Of a DNA stretch of 64,000 nt, positions 9,365-16,571 are shown one piece after another. The translations under genes were made by a program, and so were the position numbers. The stretch is taken from NCBI GenBank assembly GCA_902363735.1, contig CABJBA010000002.1, forward strand, positions 310,001 to 374,000, read 5' to 3'. Each line of letters begins with the position of its first letter. Positions within the stretch are counted from its first letter, which is position 1. Below the pieces are notes generated by a model that saw only the letters and a program-made list of their open reading frames with translations, had not been told where the DNA came from and made no database searches. This DNA is from Clostridiaceae bacterium (GTDB taxonomy: Bacteria > Bacillota > Clostridia > Lachnospirales > Lachnospiraceae).

Positions 9365-9509
9365 GAGAAAGTCAGACAGAACAACCACGAGTATTAACAT
9401 CAAGGCTGCTGAAGTTTCCCAGGCCATCCAGGAGGTCACCATCCAGATGCAGTCCTTATACCAGATTGTATTGCAGGCTAAAACAGTTTACGATGCTGCC
9501 AGATATTGA
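9365..9509 (+). pseudogene. possible remnant of a helical protein
   Basis: A short open stretch in one frame ends 'AAEVSQAIQEVTIQMQSLYQ' and a few more residues before TGA at 9507-9509. The heptad-like pattern resembles the end of WXG100/LXG-type or other coiled-coil proteins. There is no start codon with a ribosome site, and it follows the lipoprotein stop directly, so it looks like a gene tail left by a deletion. Confidence 0.3.
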
Positions 9510-9569
9510 AATTTCAAAGTACATAGCTAAAATCTATGTGTGAAGTTTGAGTTATTTACATGAAAACAA

Positions 9570-9610
9570 AAAGAATCCGGAGAGATCAAATTTCAATCTC
9601 TCCGGATTTC
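9570..9610 (-). terminator. intrinsic terminator of the mop gene
   Basis: A perfect 13-bp stem (AATCCGGAGAGAT at 9574-9586, ATCTCTCCGGATT at 9596-9608) with a 9-base loop. Read on the minus strand it is followed by CTTTTTGTTTTC, a good U-tract. It lies just past the stop of the Mop protein. Confidence 0.85.
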
Positions 9611-9612
9611 CG

Positions 9613-9825
9613 TTACTCATCAATTCCGACAATTACAGAAGTGGCCTTGATTATGGCATAGGCTTCTTTCCCTTTTTCCAATCCCAACTCTTTAATGGAG
9701 CTCATGGAAATGGTGGAAGAGATGGTGTTTCCGCCGCCAATGTCAATTTGTACGATTCCATTGACAGCACCTTCCTCAATACTGATGATGGTTCCCTTTA
9801 ATTGGTTTCTTGCGCTGATTTTCAT
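9613..9825 (-). CDS. molybdate-binding Mop (TOBE domain) protein
   Basis: A 70-residue single-domain protein of the molbindin/Mop type: 'MKISARNQLKGTIISIEEGA', then 'VNGIVQIDIGGGNTISSTIS', then 'SIKELGLEKGKEAYAIIKAT' and 'SVIVGID'. These are the canonical TOBE strands. Such proteins form multimers that bind molybdate or tungstate in the cytoplasm and buffer or store the oxyanion. It starts behind a very good AAAGGAGG site and forms a single-gene unit with its own terminator. No molybdate transporter lies nearby. Confidence 0.92.
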   Translation of the reverse strand: MKISARNQLKGTIISIEEGAVNGIVQIDIGGGNTISSTISMSSIKELGLEKGKEAYAIIKATSVIVGIDE

Positions 9826-10195
9826 AAAACATCCTCCTTTGTAAGTGGATTGATTTTACAAGCTATTCCATAAATATACCATAGTTTTCAATTATCATAA
9901 AGGCTATATTTTCATTTAATTCCCCTAATATCCCTAAAAAGTTTGCAAAAAAAAGAGGGAGTGCAAATTTTAGCATTTAAAGTGTACAATTTTGGCACTT
10001 GGGTTGAAATCTGTCTGAATTAGGTATATATTGTGATTGTCGGCAAAAAAGTTATTCTGATAAAATTGCAGCAATAGCTGCCAGGTCCTGAGGAGGAAGC
10101 TCCAAAGGTTCTGTACATTTTACAAAGCCAATAGGGGGGCTTCGTAGAAGGAGTTTGAATATATTTCATTTGGGCCCAAATGAAGCATTTGAGTT
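9826..10195. other. intergenic region with 20-bp palindrome and gene-tail remnant
   Basis: 370 bases. The left end carries the mop ribosome site and probably its promoter (minus strand). On the minus strand around 10050-10165 an open stretch reads like a protein end ('PPIGFVKCTEPLELPPQDLA' followed by an alanine-rich end and TAA), but an in-frame TGA precedes it and no start is visible. A perfect 20-bp palindrome (TTCATTTGGGCCCAAATGAA, 10165-10184) lies 11 bases beyond the stop of the next gene and could be its transcript end or a protein-binding site. Confidence 0.45.
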
Positions 10196-10411
10196 TTATT
10201 CACCATCGTATTTATTTCCTGTTTTATAATCATCTCTGGCCCAGTTTGGAGCATTAATTGGGCCGGCTTTTGCATTTCCATTTTTTGCAGCTCCTTGTAT
10301 TTCCGGTACCTGGGCCTGTTCATTCTTTGGCCGATGCATTTTTTCACGGTTTTCTGTACCGTGATTATCAGGATCATAGGGACTTGGTCTTCTCATGCCT
10401 GCTTTTGCCAT
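10196..10411 (-). CDS. small hydrophilic conserved-type protein
   Basis: A 71-residue protein (MAKAGMRRPSPYDPDNHGTE...), rich in Pro, Asn, Lys and Gly, with no hydrophobic segment and probably disordered. The start is firmly set by AAGGAGGTG at the right distance. I recall similar small proteins ('PKNEVPPVPEIQGKAKNGKEK'-like) as hypothetical proteins in clostridia, but no function is known. A longer overlapping frame at 10120-10377 has no ribosome site and is taken as a shadow. Confidence 0.65.
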   Translation of the reverse strand: MAKAGMRRPSPYDPDNHGTENREKMHRPKNEQAQVPEIQGAAKNGNAKAGPINAPNWARDDYKTGNKYDGE

Positions 10412-10492
10412 AATAACACCTCCTTGTATACCCGTAGTTTTTGTATTTCCATGGAAACTATACAGGTTCTTGGAGGATTTTTTTATTGAAAC

Positions 10493-10533
10493 ATAAGCCG
10501 TTAAAAGGAGATGGGCTCTTTTTGACGGCTTAT
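10493..10533 (-). terminator. hairpin at the end of citC
   Basis: A 9-bp perfect stem (ATAAGCCGT at 10493-10501, ACGGCTTAT at 10525-10533) with a long loop lies directly after the citC stop on the minus strand. The sequence beyond it is A-rich rather than U-rich in the transcript, so termination efficiency is uncertain. Confidence 0.45.
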
Positions 10534-10539
10534 ACCTGT

Positions 10540-11646
10540 TTAATAGTGAATGACATGTTCTGCCGCACGTATTTTTTCTATGATTCCTTCTGCTTCACTG
10601 CTTAAAAAATAATCCAGAGTGGTCTGAGGTACTAAGGTTTTAAGAAGCTCCATGTGATTGTCCTGGATTGCCTTGCGAACTGTTGAAGCGCTGATCGGTG
10701 CACCGCCGGATTCTTTCCTCGGAATCACGATGCACTGCACCCCGGCCTTGGGAAGCTCCTGCTTCATAATATCATTATAAATTCCTGTTACCTGGCTGTT
10801 AGGCTCTTCTCCCACATACCGCCTGTTGATTCCCAATGCTTTGGAGATCTTTATAAAGATTGTCAAATCCAGCATGGCATGTCCGGTGATAATATCCGTC
10901 CCATCTTTTTGAAAATAGCTGGGAAATGTGGAATTGCTGATAACATAAGGGCCAGTGTTGTGATAACAAATGTTGTTTAAATGCTTTGTCCCTTCGACAA
11001 TCAGCTTCTTTCTCACAGAGAATGGGATAAGGCTTGCATCCTCACTGACAATAAACAAATGCAATACATCACTTTCAGCCGCAGCCTTTTCCAGCAGATA
11101 CAAGTGTCCCAGAGTAAATGGGTTTGCATTCATAACAAGGCCGGATATAACCGAACCATCCATGAGGTCTTCTCTTTGCCCTTCAGGCAAAATTGCTTTA
11201 TCTTTCTGAACGGATAGCCTGTCCCCATCCGCTTTTAACTGGTTCAAATACTGGGAAAAGCCTGATTTCCGGTTTTCCATAAATACAAGCCGGTCCTCAA
11301 TCCGCACGATCTCATAAAAGCCCAGATCTCCAAAAAATTTAGCAGAACTGCACTTTGTATACAAAAATACATGAGTATTTCCCCTGTCACACTGAATCTC
11401 CATCAGATGTGACACAATGGTATTCATCAGTCCTTCCCCCTGGTGAAATTTGCTGACAGCCAGGCAGCGAAGGGTGTTTGCATAGCAGCTTCCCGTGGCA
11501 ATGACATTAAAATCATCATCGTAAACAGCACAGGTGTAGTCTAAGTTTCCATCCCTCCGGATTCCTTCTGCGTGCAGCAATTCATCAATCTGGCGGTTGC
11601 CATTTTTATCACTGGGATAAACTTTTGATACAATGTATTCTGCCAT
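10540..11646 (-). CDS. citC: [citrate (pro-3S)-lyase] ligase CitC
   Basis: A 368-residue cytoplasmic enzyme. It activates citrate lyase by ATP-dependent acetylation of the thiol of the prosthetic group on the acyl carrier protein CitD. Seen: an N-terminal GNAT-like acetyltransferase part ('LRCLAVSKFHQGEGLMNTIV', about residues 50-125) and a C-terminal nucleotidyltransferase-like domain with 'MNANPFTLGHLYLLEKAAAE' (HxGH-like 'TLGHL') and 'ISASTVRKAI'. Length fits the family. It is transcribed with the LysR gene upstream (1 base apart) and divergently from citDEF. Confidence 0.93.
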   Translation of the reverse strand: MAEYIVSKVYPSDKNGNRQIDELLHAEGIRRDGNLDYTCAVYDDDFNVIATGSCYANTLRCLAVSKFHQGEGLMNTIVSHLMEIQCDRGNTHVFLYTKCSSAKFFGDLGFYEIVRIEDRLVFMENRKSGFSQYLNQLKADGDRLSVQKDKAILPEGQREDLMDGSVISGLVMNANPFTLGHLYLLEKAAAESDVLHLFIVSEDASLIPFSVRKKLIVEGTKHLNNICYHNTGPYVISNSTFPSYFQKDGTDIITGHAMLDLTIFIKISKALGINRRYVGEEPNSQVTGIYNDIMKQELPKAGVQCIVIPRKESGGAPISASTVRKAIQDNHMELLKTLVPQTTLDYFLSSEAEGIIEKIRAAEHVIHY

Positions 11647-11647
11647 A

Positions 11648-12514
11648 TCATACTCCTTTGTTATTATATTCTTTTACAATATCAATAAATGCTTTTACCT
11701 GAGGCAGAAGTGCAGCCCTGTCGGTATACATTAAATAAGTCGAACGAACAAAAGGTTCTCCATTTTTAAAAACCAGCGGTTTTATAATTCCCTTAAAATC
11801 ATGAAGGCATATTTCGGGAACGATTGCCCAGCCAATGCCCCTGTTGACCATTTCCACACAGGTGGTGATGCTGTCCACATAAATGCCCCGGAATGCCGGA
11901 CTCAAATTGTTTTCCCGAAGCCACTGAAGTATTTCCCGTTCAAAAACAACATCTGTTTTTCTTCCCATATAAGGAATTTCTGACAAAGGCTTTTTTTTGT
12001 ATTCTTCATGGAAAATAGCGCAGACCCTTTCCTGCTCCAGCAGAAGCTTGTTTCCTTTCCATGGATATTCTCCCCGCAGAATAGCGATATCAATCACATC
12101 CTCCAGTATTTGTGAATACAGTTTCCGGCTGTGCTCTGTGGTAATGTGGGTGGTTACATGGGGGTGTTGTTTCCGGTAGGTGGTCAAAATATCAGGAAAC
12201 CGGTACAGAGCATAATTTACGGATATACCGGCATTTAAGGTACCGCAGACATAACCCTTTCCTGCGTTGACAGATTCCCTCATTATTTTTAATTCTTCCG
12301 CTGCTCTGGCGGTATGCTCCAGCACAATTTCTCCTTCCGGAGTAAATACGATTCCATTTCTTGAGCGCAGAATCAAAGTAATATCCAGCTCTTCTTCCAG
12401 CGCAGAGATCCGTTTAGAAAGAGAGGACTGAGTGACATAAAGAAGGTCAGCAGCTTTGGTTATATTTTTAGTTTCTCTTAATATTAATAAAAGCTCAAAA
12501 TCCCTTTCGTCCAT
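11648..12514 (-). CDS. LysR-family regulator of the citrate lyase locus
   Basis: A 288-residue LysR-type regulator: an N-terminal winged helix-turn-helix (about residues 2-62, 'NITKAADLLYVTQSSLSKRI') and a C-terminal periplasmic-binding-like effector domain ('GTLNAGISVNYALYRFPDIL' onward). The start at 12514 (MDERDFELL) is preferred over the ATG six codons upstream, because GGAAGGGGG lies directly before it. Placed between citC and citDEF and divergent from the latter, it probably controls both in response to citrate or a metabolite. The ATTCC-N5-GGAAT palindrome at 12606-12620 is a candidate operator. Confidence 0.88.
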   Translation of the reverse strand: MDERDFELLLILRETKNITKAADLLYVTQSSLSKRISALEEELDITLILRSRNGIVFTPEGEIVLEHTARAAEELKIMRESVNAGKGYVCGTLNAGISVNYALYRFPDILTTYRKQHPHVTTHITTEHSRKLYSQILEDVIDIAILRGEYPWKGNKLLLEQERVCAIFHEEYKKKPLSEIPYMGRKTDVVFEREILQWLRENNLSPAFRGIYVDSITTCVEMVNRGIGWAIVPEICLHDFKGIIKPLVFKNGEPFVRSTYLMYTDRAALLPQVKAFIDIVKEYNNKGV

Positions 12515-12605
12515 GTTCCCCCTTCCTTCCATAAAACTTATCTGATTTTTAAATATATATCAGTATTATACTTGATTTTCAACTTTTTTGTAAATAGGTT
12601 TTTAA

Positions 12606-12620
12606 ATTCCTGTTTGGAAT
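12606..12620. promoter_or_regulatory. candidate LysR operator between citC-lysR and citDEF
   Basis: A perfect palindrome ATTCC-TGTTT-GGAAT in the divergent intergenic region, 99 bases before citD. Dyads of about 15 bp in divergent spacers are typical LysR recognition sites. No binding data exist, so the role is inferred. Confidence 0.5.
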
Positions 12621-12718
12621 GGTTGAAGGAGAAAAATAGGACTTTTACAATTGATGATTGATTATGTTAAAAATAGTAATATAAAACAAAAATTATCAGG
12701 TTGGAAGGAGAAAATTGT

Positions 12719-13015
12719 ATGAAAATTCTAAAAACTGCCATGGCAGGTACTTTGGAATCCAGCGACGCACAGGTAACTGTAGAACCCATGGAGCATGGGA
12801 TTGATTTATCTGTTGACAGTGTGGTAATGAATCAATATGGCCGTCAGATTAAGGAAGCGGTTTTAAATACCTTAAAGCAGCTTAATGTTGAAAACTGCAA
12901 AATAACGGTAGTGGACAAGGGGGCCCTGGAATGCACCTTAACAGCCCGCGTAGAATGTGCCGTTTACAGAAGCTGCGGCAAGTCTGAAAAAGATGTTTCC
13001 TGGGAGGTGATGTAA
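12719..13015 (+). CDS. citD: citrate lyase acyl carrier protein (gamma subunit) CitD
   Basis: A 98-residue protein that carries the 2'-(5''-phosphoribosyl)-3'-dephospho-CoA prosthetic group. Seen: 'MKILKTAMAGTLESSDAQVT' with the expected attachment serine at position 14, and the conserved 'GIDLSVDSVVMNQYGRQI'. Start at 12719 fits the family length, and GGAAGGAG lies upstream. It is the first gene of citDEF, with one base before citE. Confidence 0.95.
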   Translation: MKILKTAMAGTLESSDAQVTVEPMEHGIDLSVDSVVMNQYGRQIKEAVLNTLKQLNVENCKITVVDKGALECTLTARVECAVYRSCGKSEKDVSWEVM

Positions 13016-13016
13016 T

Positions 13017-13928
13017 ATGATTACTCGTCCGATTCCTCAAAAAACCCGTTTGCGCCGGACCATGATGTTCATGAATGCACAAAAGCCAGGCTTAATGAAA
13101 GATGCCTATATTTATGGGGCAGACAGCATTATCCTGGATTTGGAAGATGCAGTGGCAGAAAATCAAAAGGATGCAGCCCGTTTTTCTTTATATCATGCCC
13201 TAAAAAATATTGATTATGGAAATACAGAAGTCATTGTCCGGATCAATGGCCTGGATACACCTCATTGGCAGGAGGATATCCGATGTGTAGTTGCAGGAGG
13301 CGCAGATGGCATACGAATTGCCAAGTGTGAAAGCGCAGATGATGTAAAACAGGTGGAAGCTCATGTTCTTGCTGCTGAAAAAGAGTTTGGTGTGGAAGAG
13401 GGCAGAACTCTTTTGATGGCTGCTTTGGAAAGTCCCAGGGGAATTATGAATGCTTATGAAATTGTAACCGCATCGGAAAGAATGTTCGGATGTGCAATCT
13501 CAGGCGGTGATTTCAGAAAAAGCATGCATGTACAGATTGAAAAGGGCGGAATTGAAATGCTTGTTGCAAGAGGCCAGATGCTGTTGGCCGCCCGTGCAGC
13601 CGGTGTTCAGTGTTTTGATACCATGTATCCCAACATTGATGATATAGAAGGATTTCAGGAAGAAGTAATTCAAAACCGAAAAATGGGATTTGATGGAAAG
13701 AGTATTGTCAGCCCCAAGCAGATCCGTTTTGTACACGAAACTTTCGCTCCCACAAAAAAGGAAATTGCATATGCTGAAAAATTGGTCAGGTCTTTTGACG
13801 AACAGGCTGATTCAGGCGTGGGTGTTTATACGGTAGATGGAAAGATGGTGGATATTCCGTTTTTCGAGGATGCAAGAAGGGTCATTGCCCTGGCAAAGGC
13901 CTGCGGTATCTATCAGGGAGATTTGTAA
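13017..13928 (+). CDS. citE: citrate lyase beta subunit CitE
   Basis: A 303-residue HpcH/HpaI-family TIM-barrel protein that cleaves citryl-ACP to acetyl-ACP and oxaloacetate. Seen: 'GADSIILDLEDAVAENQKDA' with the Mg-binding acidic cluster, 'VRINGLDTPHW', 'ESPRGIMNAYEI' and 'DGKSIVSPKQI', all typical of CitE. Length is as expected. It is translationally close to citD (1 base) and 24 bases before citF. Confidence 0.95.
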   Translation: MITRPIPQKTRLRRTMMFMNAQKPGLMKDAYIYGADSIILDLEDAVAENQKDAARFSLYHALKNIDYGNTEVIVRINGLDTPHWQEDIRCVVAGGADGIRIAKCESADDVKQVEAHVLAAEKEFGVEEGRTLLMAALESPRGIMNAYEIVTASERMFGCAISGGDFRKSMHVQIEKGGIEMLVARGQMLLAARAAGVQCFDTMYPNIDDIEGFQEEVIQNRKMGFDGKSIVSPKQIRFVHETFAPTKKEIAYAEKLVRSFDEQADSGVGVYTVDGKMVDIPFFEDARRVIALAKACGIYQGDL

Positions 13929-13952
13929 AATCAGTGTAGGAGGTATAGAGAA

Positions 13953-15512
13953 ATGATCAATGCAGTAAAAAGAGATATTCCTGAGGAACTGCTTATAAAC
14001 GGAAAAGAAGTTTACCAGGGAAAGAATTATATGGATGGCAGATATATTAAAAAAGATTCTCCAAGAAGCCGTATGGGTGTAAAGCCTCAGGAAAGCAAAA
14101 TCTGCTCCAGTATCAGGGAAGCCTGTGAACAATGTGGAGCTCATAATGGAATGACTTTTTCATTTCATACGGAACTTAGAAACGGAGACTATGTGGCTGC
14201 CATGGTCGCAAAAGTCCTTGTGGAAGAAATGGGTTTAAAGGATATTACCGTTGCTGCCACTTCTCTTGGAAGCGCACAGGACGTGATAGCTGATTATATT
14301 GAGCAGGGAAAAATCATAGGCGTTCAGACTTCCGGTGTAAGAGGAAGAATCGGAGAGCTGATTTCCGCAGGAAAGCTGAAAACTCCCGCTATTATCAGAA
14401 GTCATGGAGGAAGGCCCAGAGCTGTTGAGGCCGGAGAGGTCCATATTGACATAGCGTTCCTGGCGGCAGCGTCCTCTGACTGCTGTGGAAATGCAAAGGG
14501 AGTCGGCGGTAAGAATAACTTTGGTTCCATGGGATTTGGAACACATGATGCTTGTTATGCAGACCACACAGTCATTGTTACCGATACTTTGGTGGATTTT
14601 CCCAATCTGCCATCTTCCGTTTCAACCATTGATGTTGACTGTGTATGCGTAGTGGATGATATAGGAGATCCGAAAAAGATTGCCACCAAAGAAGCCAGAA
14701 TGACAGACAACCCCAGAGAACTTATGATGGCGGAACAGGTGGCAGATGTCATTGCTGCAACTCCTTACTTTAAAGACGGATTTTCCTTCCAGACAGGTGT
14801 TGGAGGCCCATCTCTGGCTGCCACCCGTTTTTTGGAAACCCATATGGTTGAAAACTCAATTAAAATAGGCTTTACTCTTGGCGGAACCAGTACTGCTATC
14901 TGTAAATTGCAGGACAAGGGTCTGGTAGAGCATATATTGGATACTCAGGACTTTGATGAAGGAGCCATCGGACATATTTTCACCAATCCCAAGCATCACG
15001 AAATCAGCTTAAGCGAGTATGCCAATGCTGCAATCAAAGGAGCCTATGTCAATAAACTGGATTACGTAGTCTTATCGGCTCTGGAGGTTGATCTTGATTT
15101 CAACGTAAATGTTATTACAGGTTCTGATGGAATTCTAAGAGGAGCTCCGGGCGGCCATCCGGATACTGCTGCAGGAAGCAAATGCTGTATCATTGTAACT
15201 CCTCTTACAAGGGGAAGAATGGCGACGATCTGCGATGAGGTTGTGACTGTTACAACACCGGGTGAGTGTGTAGATGTGGTGGTGACGGATTACGGCATTG
15301 CGGTCAACCCTCTGCGCCAGGATCTGATTAAATGCCTGGATGATGCAAAAATCTCTCACACGACCATAGAAAGCCTGAGAGACAAAGCATACAGCTTGGT
15401 AGGAACCCCCGATAAGCTTGAATGGGAAGATGAAGTGGTTGCCATAGTTGAGGCAAGAGATGGAACTATCCTTGATGTAGTAAGAAAAATAAAGATATTT
15501 CAGATGAATTAA
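13953..15512 (+). CDS. citF: citrate lyase alpha subunit CitF (citrate:acetyl-ACP transferase)
   Basis: A 519-residue CoA-transferase-type subunit that exchanges acetyl for citrate on the acyl carrier protein. Seen: 'GMTFSFHTELRNGDYVAAMV', 'GVRGRIGELISAGKL', 'SHGGRPRAVEAGEVHIDIAF', 'GSDGILRGAPGGHPDTAAGS' and 'DYGIAVNPLRQDL', all characteristic. It ends the operon before a strong terminator. The prosthetic-group enzymes CitX and CitG and a citrate transporter are not in this window, so they must lie elsewhere. Confidence 0.95.
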   Translation: MINAVKRDIPEELLINGKEVYQGKNYMDGRYIKKDSPRSRMGVKPQESKICSSIREACEQCGAHNGMTFSFHTELRNGDYVAAMVAKVLVEEMGLKDITVAATSLGSAQDVIADYIEQGKIIGVQTSGVRGRIGELISAGKLKTPAIIRSHGGRPRAVEAGEVHIDIAFLAAASSDCCGNAKGVGGKNNFGSMGFGTHDACYADHTVIVTDTLVDFPNLPSSVSTIDVDCVCVVDDIGDPKKIATKEARMTDNPRELMMAEQVADVIAATPYFKDGFSFQTGVGGPSLAATRFLETHMVENSIKIGFTLGGTSTAICKLQDKGLVEHILDTQDFDEGAIGHIFTNPKHHEISLSEYANAAIKGAYVNKLDYVVLSALEVDLDFNVNVITGSDGILRGAPGGHPDTAAGSKCCIIVTPLTRGRMATICDEVVTVTTPGECVDVVVTDYGIAVNPLRQDLIKCLDDAKISHTTIESLRDKAYSLVGTPDKLEWEDEVVAIVEARDGTILDVVRKIKIFQMN

Positions 15513-15518
15513 AAAATG

Positions 15519-15564
15519 GCATACCTTCAAACTGATAAGCTCAGTCTGAAGGTATGTTTTTGTC
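15519..15564 (+). terminator. intrinsic terminator of citDEF
   Basis: A long hairpin (CATACCTTCA and ACTGA arms pairing with TCAGT and TGAAGGTATG, one mismatch) followed by TTTTTGTCT, 7 bases after the citF stop. Confidence 0.88.
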
Positions 15565-15581
15565 TGACCGGTTTTGCAAAA

Positions 15582-16436
15582 TCAAGGCACATCTATAAAA
15601 TTCTGTCCATACTGCCCTGGAGTGGTTCCGGCATACTTTTTAAAGGTGCGGATAAAATTGGAATAATCGTGAAATCCCGATAGTTCACAGGCTTCTGAAA
15701 CACTTTTCTCCTGGCTGAGCATAACTTTTGCCAAAGAAACACGCTTCAGGATAATGTATTCCTGAATAGAACAACCGGCCTGTTCCCGGAATTTCCGGCT
15801 CATATAAGACCGGTTCATATAGAAATGTCCGGCCAGTGCCTGAACCGTTAAGTTCTCGGTCAGATGGCTGTTGATATATCTCATAAGCTGATAGGAAAAC
15901 TGGGGCATGGTGTTTTCAGGAATGAGGGTAGAGTCGTGAAAGCAGGTGTTTACCAGTACCAGCATCTGAAGTAAGTAGGTGGAAGCCATAATATCATGGC
16001 CAAAGGTGTCTGAGGTGAGAGCCGTATGCATTTGGTCGGCCAGGGCAAGGTATCGCTCTAACGCGGAAGGATTTAAGGAAATCACATTTTTTTCCGTAAC
16101 GTCCCGTTCCTCAAAGCAGGCCAGAAGATTTGCCTGTTCCGAACAGAAGCTCCGGACCAGATCGGGATAAAAGTGGGTGGCAATCCGTTCATAAGGCTTG
16201 CTGTCCCTGGACACCACTCTGTGAATTTCCCTGTTATTAATGACCAGTAAATCACCTCTTTTTAAATGATAGCGGTGATGTTCAACATAATAATCCGTAT
16301 TTCCTCCTAAAAACAACAGCATTTCATAGGAATCATGCATGTGGTAAATATCGGTAACCTGTCTGGAAGACATCATATGATGGCTTCGTATTATTTCCGG
16401 AAAATTAATCTGATGGTAATGGCTGATTGTATCCAT
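15582..16436 (-). CDS. AraC-family regulator (cupin plus HTH)
   Basis: A 284-residue regulator. It has an N-terminal sugar-sensing cupin domain (about residues 15-150, 'YHLKRGDLLVINNREIHRVV') and a C-terminal double helix-turn-helix (about residues 185-280, 'NLTVQALAGHFYMNRSYMSR', 'VSEACELSGFHDYSNFIRTF', 'GTTPGQY'). It is divergent from the DUF2264-GH88-transporter genes and probably activates them on uronate-containing carbohydrates. The ligand is not deducible. Confidence 0.9.
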   Translation of the reverse strand: MDTISHYHQINFPEIIRSHHMMSSRQVTDIYHMHDSYEMLLFLGGNTDYYVEHHRYHLKRGDLLVINNREIHRVVSRDSKPYERIATHFYPDLVRSFCSEQANLLACFEERDVTEKNVISLNPSALERYLALADQMHTALTSDTFGHDIMASTYLLQMLVLVNTCFHDSTLIPENTMPQFSYQLMRYINSHLTENLTVQALAGHFYMNRSYMSRKFREQAGCSIQEYIILKRVSLAKVMLSQEKSVSEACELSGFHDYSNFIRTFKKYAGTTPGQYGQNFIDVP

Positions 16437-16505
16437 AAAGTCCTCTTTCTTTCCTTATAGTCACATTGCGCATTAAAAAGACAAGATTCAGCAAAGAACC
16501 TGCAC

Positions 16506-16511
16506 TATAAT
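16506..16511 (+). promoter_or_regulatory. -10 element of the DUF2264/GH88 operon
   Basis: A perfect TATAAT 60 bases before the gene start. No good -35 is found 17 bases upstream (AAGATT region), which fits an activator-dependent promoter under the divergent AraC regulator. Confidence 0.5.
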
Positions 16512-16571
16512 TATTATATGATAAGGATGGAAAAAAGCAAGATAAGATTTCTTGTAAGGAGGTCCCTTTTT

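Noticed and set aside
10120..10377. 85-codon minus-strand frame
   Set aside because: Overlaps the 71-residue gene that has an excellent ribosome site. This frame has none.
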